This document shows positions 58,585 through 64,000 of a stretch of DNA of 64,000 nt, piece by piece (position 1 is the stretch's first letter; each line of letters begins with the position of its first letter). The translations under genes and the position numbers were made by a program. The notes beneath the pieces are model-generated. The model was not told the DNA's origin. It worked only from the letters and a program-made list of their open reading frames with translations, and did not search any database. Source of the stretch: Sporocytophaga sp. (GTDB lineage: Bacteria > Bacteroidota > Bacteroidia > Cytophagales > Cytophagaceae). The stretch is taken from positions 186,001 through 250,000 of the forward strand of contig NZ_JAGHZZ010000003.1 in the NCBI RefSeq assembly GCF_017745095.1, in the 5' to 3' direction.

Positions 58585-61050
58585 CTAGACAAAACTTTTC
58601 AAATAATTGCTTATGCTGATGATTTCAGCAAAAACGCCGGCAGCAGTTACTTCTGCCCCTGCTCCTGGACCTTTAATAACTAAAGGTCTGTCCTTATATC
58701 GCTCTGTTGTAAAAGCGATCATATTATCACTTCCACTTAAGGAGTAGAATGGATGAGTCGTTCCAACAGATTCAAGACTTACTCTTGCTTTACCGTTTTC
58801 AAGAGTAGCGATAAACCTTAAAACGTTACCTTTTTTTGCAGCCTCATCTCTTCTTGCGGAGAAAACATCATTGTTCTTCTCAAGTTGAACAAAGAAATCT
58901 TCGATGGTCTTAGCCTTTCTGCAAGGCTCAGGAAGGATATTCTCCACATTCACATCAGCAATTTCCAGCTCGTAATTTGCTTCTCTTGCCAATATTAGAA
59001 TCTTTCTTGCTACGTCCATACCGTTAAGATCATCTCTTGGGTCTGGCTCTGTATATCCTTTTTCCTTAGCTTCTTTAACTACTTCACTGAATTTTGTACC
59101 TTCCTTGAATGTGTTAAAGATAAATGAAAGCGTACCAGAAAGGATACCTTCAATTTTCAAGATCTTATCTCCACTGTATTTAAGATCCTTCAGTGTATTG
59201 ATGACCGGAAGCCCTGCTCCCACGTTTGTTTCATAAAGGAATTTTACCCCATGCTTAAAGGCAGCAGACTGAATCTTTTGATAATCTTTATATAATCCAG
59301 AGTTTGCCAGTTTATTAGGAGTAACGATGGAAATGCTTGTATTGAGTATATCTTCATAATGCTCTACAACATCTTTGCTGGATGTAGAGTCCACGAATAC
59401 TGAATTCTGAAGGTTCAGATTTTTCATTTTCTCAACAAAAGCAGACATCTTCATCTTCTCTCCGTCTTTCTCAAGCTTGCCATTCCAGTCTTTCAGATTA
59501 ATCCCATTTTCATCTATCAACATCTTCTTGCTGTTCGCAATTCCAATGATATTGATCTTTAAAAGTCTTTCTTTAAGCAATTGAGAAGATTGCTTTTGTA
59601 TCTGTTTCAAAAGAGTACTTCCTATCAGTCCCAGACCTACCACAAACACATTTAATGTGCGGATGTCAGACAAGAAGAATGATTCGTGCAGAGAGTTTAA
59701 TGCTTTAGATAAATCATGCTCGCCGATAACAACAGAAAGATTTAACTCCGAAGAGCCCTGAGCAATTGCACGAATGTTAACACCGTTTTTACCAAGTGAT
59801 GCAAAGAATTTCCCCGCTATACCTGGAGTATTTCTCATATTTTCACCGATAATCGCAATAATAGACAAGTCATATTCCACTATTGCATTATCAATTTTCT
59901 TTGCCTGAATTTCGTTGGCAAATTCTTCATTGATCAACTCAGCTGCGTATTCTGCCTCTTTAGGTTCTACTGCAAAACAGATAGAATACTCAGAAGAAGC
60001 CTGCGTAATCAATATTACGTTGATTTTTTTCTTAGCTAATGAACCAAACAAACGAGCAGAAACACCTGGCACACCCATCATACCGCTGCCTTGAAGACTT
60101 ATCAATGCGATCTCACGAATTGAGCTGATTCCTTTAATCAGAAAATCGTTGGCTTTGGTTTTAGCGCTTATGTACGTTCCTTCAAATTCCGGATTGAAAG
60201 TATTTTTGATCCAGATAGCAATTTTTTTATTAAAGGCAGGCTGTAATGTCGGAGGATAAATAACCTTAGCACCGAAATGTGACATTTCCATTGCTTCCAC
60301 ATAAGAAATCGCGGGAAGCGTAAATGCTCCTTTAACTTTCTTAGGATCTGCAGTCATGACACCATCAACATCTGTCCAGATTTCAATTTCTTCGGCTCCC
60401 AGAGCAGCGCCAAATACAGAAGCTGTATAGTCCGAGCCTCCGCGACCTAATGTTGTAGTTTCCCCTTTAACAGTGGAACTGATGAAACCTGTAATGGCTT
60501 GGATTTTTTTCGTAGCCTTAAAATGCTCTTTTATATTTTTATCTGTTGCTTTGAAGTCAATTATCGCAGCACCAAAATTATTATCCGTAACAATCAGTTT
60601 ACGCGCATCACAAAACTCAGTATCAAGGCCTGATTGTTTCATAAACTCGGAAACAATGTAGGTCGACATTCTCTCTCCGAAGCTTGCAACAAGATCAGTT
60701 GTTCTTGGCGAAAGTTCTTTCAGAAGAAATACACCATGCAGAAGGTCTTCAAGCTCATTGGTGAGCATTTTGATATGGGCCACCACTTTGCTCTGTACTT
60801 TTATATCGATAAGCGACTTTACCGCATTGATATGCTTATTCTCAATGGATTTAAGAATTGCATGATAGTCTTCATCACTTTCAGCAGCTTTTTTGCTTAC
60901 CTCAATCAGCTGATTGGTAATTCCCGACATTGCCGAAAAAACTACGGAAAATTCCTGCTTCTTTTTTTTATAAGAAAGTAGAATATCTACTACTTTTCTG
61001 ATACTATCTGCAGTTCCAACTGAAGTCCCGCCAAACTTTAAAATTTTCAT
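58585..61050 (-). CDS. thrA: Bifunctional aspartokinase / homoserine dehydrogenase
   Basis: The 821-residue fusion has an N-terminal aspartokinase (KILKFGGTSVGTADSIRKV and TTLGRGGSDYTAS), a central ACT region (IREIALISLQGSGMMGVPGV and NVILITQASSEYS), and a C-terminal homoserine dehydrogenase (VFVVGLGLIGSTLLKQI and KFLYETNVGAGLP, with PDPRDDLNGMDVARK). The ACT domains suggest threonine feedback. It is the first gene of thrA-thrB-thrC. No threonine leader peptide was found upstream. Confidence 0.97.
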   Translation of the reverse strand: MKILKFGGTSVGTADSIRKVVDILLSYKKKKQEFSVVFSAMSGITNQLIEVSKKAAESDEDYHAILKSIENKHINAVKSLIDIKVQSKVVAHIKMLTNELEDLLHGVFLLKELSPRTTDLVASFGERMSTYIVSEFMKQSGLDTEFCDARKLIVTDNNFGAAIIDFKATDKNIKEHFKATKKIQAITGFISSTVKGETTTLGRGGSDYTASVFGAALGAEEIEIWTDVDGVMTADPKKVKGAFTLPAISYVEAMEMSHFGAKVIYPPTLQPAFNKKIAIWIKNTFNPEFEGTYISAKTKANDFLIKGISSIREIALISLQGSGMMGVPGVSARLFGSLAKKKINVILITQASSEYSICFAVEPKEAEYAAELINEEFANEIQAKKIDNAIVEYDLSIIAIIGENMRNTPGIAGKFFASLGKNGVNIRAIAQGSSELNLSVVIGEHDLSKALNSLHESFFLSDIRTLNVFVVGLGLIGSTLLKQIQKQSSQLLKERLLKINIIGIANSKKMLIDENGINLKDWNGKLEKDGEKMKMSAFVEKMKNLNLQNSVFVDSTSSKDVVEHYEDILNTSISIVTPNKLANSGLYKDYQKIQSAAFKHGVKFLYETNVGAGLPVINTLKDLKYSGDKILKIEGILSGTLSFIFNTFKEGTKFSEVVKEAKEKGYTEPDPRDDLNGMDVARKILILAREANYELEIADVNVENILPEPCRKAKTIEDFFVQLEKNNDVFSARRDEAAKKGNVLRFIATLENGKARVSLESVGTTHPFYSLSGSDNMIAFTTERYKDRPLVIKGPGAGAEVTAAGVFAEIISISNYLKSFV

Positions 61051-61094
61051 TACCTCTAGATTCCGAATTACAATTTATCCAATAAATAATCGGG

Positions 61095-61125
61095 CAAAGT
61101 TAAGATTTTGAACCTCCCATCCCAA
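61095..61125 (-). promoter_or_regulatory. Promoter of the thrABC operon
   Basis: On the minus strand TTG (61123-61125), 20 bases, then TAACTTTG (61095-61102) match the Bacteroidetes consensus exactly. It is about 45 bases upstream of the thrA start. Confidence 0.72.
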
Positions 61126-61313
61126 GTTTTTAGTTTTTTTAATTCAAATTCCTGCCAGCCAACTAATAAAATATTTCTTGTAATCAAAAAAATCTCTCTG
61201 GGCCACTATATATCGGTGTAGTTTTCAATACTATACAATACGCCTTAACATTAATTATTTTTTTAGAGTTCTTCTATAAGGAGGAAGAATGCGATTGGTC
61301 ATTTTTAATAGTT

Positions 61314-62486
61314 ATGGAAAAAAAAATACAGCTTTATTTATACATATTTTTTGTAATATCAAATATTGTGGGCTTTAGTGGTTGTCACAGAAAACCGGAA
61401 GATGTCGTTAAAAACTATCTTGACTTAACCTACATTGGGTCTGAGCCTGATGATGCTTACGAGCTTATTTCATCTGAAGATCAAAAACTTAAAACAAGAG
61501 AGTTATTCATAAGAGAAATAAATAGAAAAAATTATCTAAAGAAAAAACTCCCAAAAAATGTAAGGAAGCAATACAAATATGAAATTCTAAGAACTGAGAA
61601 AAAAGCAGACACATTAATAGTATTCACAAAACTATACAAGCCCGATGCAGAGGAAATTATGAGAGAACTAGGCTTTTTTATGTTAAACTCTATCAGTGGA
61701 AATGAGGAAAAAATGCCAGATCCTGAAAATGCGCTTTTTAGCCTGATGGAAGAAAAACCGGTAGTAGTTACTTCAGAAGAAAAGATTTTTAAAGTTGTAC
61801 CTGAAAAAAACGATTATAAAATCTGTCTGAATTTCAGCAAAAAGAAATCAACGAAAAAAAATTGGGTAAAAAATCAAAAACTTGAGGAAAAGATTTCAAA
61901 AGCGATCAAAGAATTGCGCTTTGAGGAAGCTCTTTCGCTGCTGAAAATTAAAGATTCTGCTGAAGGTAAGCATATTTCCAAACAGGTATCTGACATTCAA
62001 AACATTATGCAACAAACTCTTATGCTGGGACAAACCATGAAGATGGGGAATCTTGAAATAACAGCACTGTCAGCACAGATCAGACCTGTAAAATTTTTAT
62101 TGGATCACACGCCTGGAGAAAAGTCGAGAGAATTAACCAGTGATGAACAATACTTTATTCTTACTTGCAAAATTGCCAACCAATGTAACCAGGAATTCTT
62201 TTGTCCGAAGGAAAAGTTGTCATTAAAAGGAGACATAAGCGTACAAGATAATTTTGGAAACCAGATGCATGAATTGGCCATCCCGGATGGAATTACCACA
62301 ATTGATGGAAATAACTATAAAAGCCTGCGTCCCGGAGAGACCAGAACCATGGAGTTTATTTGTGAAGTACCCTTAGTCTCACAAGCGGAGCGATTTCTTT
62401 GGAAAATTAAATTGAACACAGATAACAGGAACACAGCAATGAATGCATATGTCCTTGTATCTAAAAAAGAGATTCTGAGAAAATAA
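61314..62486 (+). CDS. Lipoprotein with DUF4878-like and DUF4352-like regions
   Basis: A 390-residue lipoprotein with lipobox GFSGC at about residues 20-24. The N-terminal part (KPEDVVKNYLDLTYIGSEPDDAYELIS) resembles NTF2-like DUF4878 domains. The last 130 residues (NLEITALSAQIRPV, LRPGETRTMEFICEVP) resemble a DUF4352-type beta-sandwich. The function is unknown. An SD-like sequence AAGGAGG lies at 61278-61284, better placed for a 29-residue ORF at 61289-61378 in another frame. Confidence 0.72.
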   Translation: MEKKIQLYLYIFFVISNIVGFSGCHRKPEDVVKNYLDLTYIGSEPDDAYELISSEDQKLKTRELFIREINRKNYLKKKLPKNVRKQYKYEILRTEKKADTLIVFTKLYKPDAEEIMRELGFFMLNSISGNEEKMPDPENALFSLMEEKPVVVTSEEKIFKVVPEKNDYKICLNFSKKKSTKKNWVKNQKLEEKISKAIKELRFEEALSLLKIKDSAEGKHISKQVSDIQNIMQQTLMLGQTMKMGNLEITALSAQIRPVKFLLDHTPGEKSRELTSDEQYFILTCKIANQCNQEFFCPKEKLSLKGDISVQDNFGNQMHELAIPDGITTIDGNNYKSLRPGETRTMEFICEVPLVSQAERFLWKIKLNTDNRNTAMNAYVLVSKKEILRK

Positions 62487-62551
62487 CAGCAAGATGGAAA
62501 ATTTGAAGAAATCATTAAAGGAAATAAAAATTTAACCAGCTTTTAGGAACT

Positions 62552-62803
62552 TCAGGTAAAGCAACATTGATAGGTGTTGATTCCAGAGCAACCTTTGTTC
62601 ATTTTACCAAAGGTATATCGCTTATCATCCTTAGTATACAATTTATACCATTGAAGCTTTATAAAAGACTCGATAGTCCGCAAGAAGAAAGTAATTGATA
62701 ATGAGAGGATCGTTATTGCTAAAATGTTAATATAAACAGTATTGCGATATTTAGCGTTATATTTTTGTAGATTTTCATTGAACTCTTTTTGAAAAATCTG
62801 CAT
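62552..62803 (-). CDS. Small hypothetical membrane protein
   Basis: An 83-residue ORF from ATG 62801-62803 with a single membrane helix (VYINILAITILSLSITFFL, about residues 23-42) and a short charged tail with CSGINTYQCCF. I do not recognise it. It is a possible gene in the gap between two plus-strand genes. Confidence 0.35.
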   Translation of the reverse strand: MQIFQKEFNENLQKYNAKYRNTVYINILAITILSLSITFFLRTIESFIKLQWYKLYTKDDKRYTFGKMNKGCSGINTYQCCFT

Positions 62804-62880
62804 TTTAACTTAAATTCGTGCTTTCTTTCATTAATAAGAAATGGTAAATACTTTTATATATTCTAACCTCATCTCTACTC

Positions 62881-62969
62881 CCACAACCATGGGTGCAGGA
62901 AGAATTTTACCATTCAGGAACCCCAGGCCTTAGGCCGGTATACCTCTTGAATTACCCATGTGGTAATTC
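62881..62969 (+). ncRNA. Candidate structured RNA upstream of GNAT/argG
   Basis: This island is clearly richer in G and C than its surroundings. It contains CCAGGCCTTAGGCCGG in the loop region of an extended imperfect hairpin (TTCAGGAACC with GGTATACCTCTTGAA), followed by a perfect 8-bp hairpin GAATTACC-CATGT-GGTAATTC at 62949-62969. It lies about 100 bases upstream of the GNAT start, in the position of a leader element. No known riboswitch consensus matches. The strand and identity are inferred. Confidence 0.35.
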
Positions 62970-63066
62970 TGCTCTCAATTCACTTTACTCATTTTAAAAT
63001 TTAAAAAGGGCTTTGTAATAATAAGCCAGGGTTAGTTTTATTAATTTATTTATCTGAGCAGAAAAA

Positions 63067-63744
63067 ATGGCTGATTTTATTGTAACTATTGCTGGGGAAA
63101 AACATAAAGTTCTTGCAGAGGCAATCTGTAAAGAAATGGAAGAAAGTGCCAAGGCGCGTGGTACCGGTATAGCTAAGAGAAATCCTGAATATATAAAGAA
63201 AAAAATGGAAGAAGGCAAAGCCGTTATCGCCACCACTAAAGATGGTAGATTTGCCGGCTTTTGCTATATAGAAACCTGGTCTCATAATAAATATGTAGCC
63301 AATTCTGGTCTTATCGTATCGCCGGAATTCAGAAAAGAAGGCCTTGCGACCAAGATCAAAGAGAAGGCATTTGAGCTATCCAGAAAAAAATATCCTGACG
63401 CAAAGCTTTTCGGCCTTACGACAAGTGCTGCTGTCATGAAAATCAACTCTGAATTAGGTTACCGTCCGGTTACATTTTCAGAGCTTACAGATGATGAAAC
63501 CTTCTGGAAAGGTTGTCAAAGCTGCGTAAACTTTCAAATACTGGAAAGCAAGAATTACAAAAACTGTCTTTGCACAGGAATGCTTTACGATCCGGAAGAA
63601 AAGAATAAGAAAAAATGGGATTTTGTAAAAAAATCCAAACTCTACGAGCGTTTTCAAAGCCTAAAAAATCATAAGCTTCTCAAAGCTTTAAAGATGTCTT
63701 CAAAAGTATTGACTCTTTTTTCTACAGCAAAGGCGACAAATTAA
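63067..63744 (+). CDS. GNAT family N-acetyltransferase, possible arginine-pathway enzyme
   Basis: The 225-residue protein has a GNAT fold. The acetyl-CoA loop is SPEFRKEGLATKIKEKAF, after the strand VANSGLIV. A C-terminal stretch with CQSCVNF and NCLCTGMLYD carries four cysteines that might bind a metal. It lies directly upstream of argG with 65 bases between. This order begins arginine clusters of Bacteroidetes, where it may perform the first N-acylation of glutamate. The substrate is inferred from context. Confidence 0.82.
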   Translation: MADFIVTIAGEKHKVLAEAICKEMEESAKARGTGIAKRNPEYIKKKMEEGKAVIATTKDGRFAGFCYIETWSHNKYVANSGLIVSPEFRKEGLATKIKEKAFELSRKKYPDAKLFGLTTSAAVMKINSELGYRPVTFSELTDDETFWKGCQSCVNFQILESKNYKNCLCTGMLYDPEEKNKKKWDFVKKSKLYERFQSLKNHKLLKALKMSSKVLTLFSTAKATN

Positions 63745-63754
63745 TGTCGCCTTT
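63729..63754 (+). terminator. Hairpin between GNAT gene and argG
   Basis: AAAGGCGACA pairs with TGTCGCCTTT (10 bp, loop AATTAA), overlaps the stop codon, and is followed by TGTTTTT. It could act as terminator or attenuator. Confidence 0.65.
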
Positions 63755-63809
63755 GTCCTGTTTTTAAAATTTATCTTTAAATTTAAAGCTCAATTAAGCA
63801 TTTTCACTA

Positions 63810-64000
63810 ATGAGTAAGAAAGTAGTACTGGCTTTTAGCGGAGGGCTCGACACCTCCTATTGTGTAAAATATCTTTCAGAAGAGAAAGGTCTTGAGATTC
63901 ATTCCGCCATCGTCAATACAGGTGGTTTCACAAAGGAAGAGCTTAAAGAAATAGAAGCTAAAGCTTACAAATTGGGCGTAAAAACCCACGTTACCCTTGA
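63810..64000 (+). CDS. argG: Argininosuccinate synthase, partial
   Basis: The gene begins at ATG 63810 and leaves the window at its right edge. The 63 residues visible start MSKKVVLAFSGGLDTSYCVKYL, with the ATP-binding P-loop SGGLDTS of the argininosuccinate synthase family, and continue HSAIVNTGGFTKEELKEIEAKA. The enzyme joins citrulline and aspartate. It follows the GNAT gene and is likely part of an arginine cluster continuing to the right. Confidence 0.95.
   Translation, partial: MSKKVVLAFSGGLDTSYCVKYLSEEKGLEIHSAIVNTGGFTKEELKEIEAKAYKLGVKTHVTL

Noticed and set aside
61051-61313. Threonine attenuator or leader peptide before thrA
   Set aside because: I found no Thr/Ile-rich short ORF or competing hairpins; only a promoter is supported.

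Overview
The window is an AT-rich chromosomal segment from a member of the Bacteroidetes, most likely a cellulolytic gliding Cytophagales bacterium of the Cytophaga/Sporocytophaga type. Four lines of evidence support this. Several secreted proteins end in type IX secretion system (T9SS) sorting domains. Two cellulase-family glycoside hydrolases are present (GH8 at the left edge, GH9 at 52-55 kb). Promoters match the Bacteroidetes pattern TTG-N20-TAnnTTTG (best at tRNA-His, thrA and pyrC). Lipoprotein signals and a DDQVH-type dihydroorotase are typical of the phylum. The species is an inference; no rRNA gene is present.

Layout. 0-10 kb: GH8 (cut by the window edge), a split HAD-like phosphatase, gcvP, a secreted M28 peptidase with a LUD/ferredoxin protein, a DEAD-box helicase, pyrC and tRNA-His. 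10-14 kb: a frameshifted zeta-toxin-like ATPase with a small upstream partner, then an operon of a secreted protein, an ECF sigma factor and a membrane protein that may be its anti-sigma factor. 14-21 kb: a multi-PAS histidine kinase, a GlxA-type regulator, gap, a DJ-1/PfpI protein and small stress-type proteins. 21-30 kb: an archaemetzincin-like lipoprotein, two T9SS cargo proteins, an FMN reductase, an MBOAT/SGNH acyl-transfer pair, an SDR remnant and hypothetical genes. 30-36 kb: the most unusual accessory locus, a DUF4157 (eCIS-core) protein with ten 20-residue repeats and a novel C-terminal region, a secreted partner immediately downstream, and a divergent eCIS-type AAA+ ATPase. 36-49 kb: cmk-ispH-DUF502, a frameshifted large T9SS protein, pyc, a cystathionine beta-synthase, pyrR-pyrB and an EVE protein. 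49-64 kb: a PolX-PHP protein with degenerate polymerase residues, a family 9 glycosyltransferase, T9SS-secreted GH9 cellulase, a cold-shock protein, an XRE regulator, thrA-thrB-thrC, a lipoprotein, and a GNAT acetyltransferase upstream of argG (cut by the right edge).

Central metabolism here includes glycine cleavage (gcvP), glycolysis (gap), anaplerosis (pyc), pyrimidine synthesis (pyrC, pyrR-pyrB), threonine synthesis (thrABC), transsulfuration (CBS), isoprenoids (ispH) and arginine (argG). The envelope and secreted genes fit a polysaccharide degrader.

At least four otherwise good genes are each split by an apparent single-base indel (HAD, zeta toxin, a small membrane protein, a large T9SS protein). 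This points either to assembly errors in short base runs or to recent decay. Several listed starts were moved from upstream TTG codons to internal ATGs, as noted in each entry.
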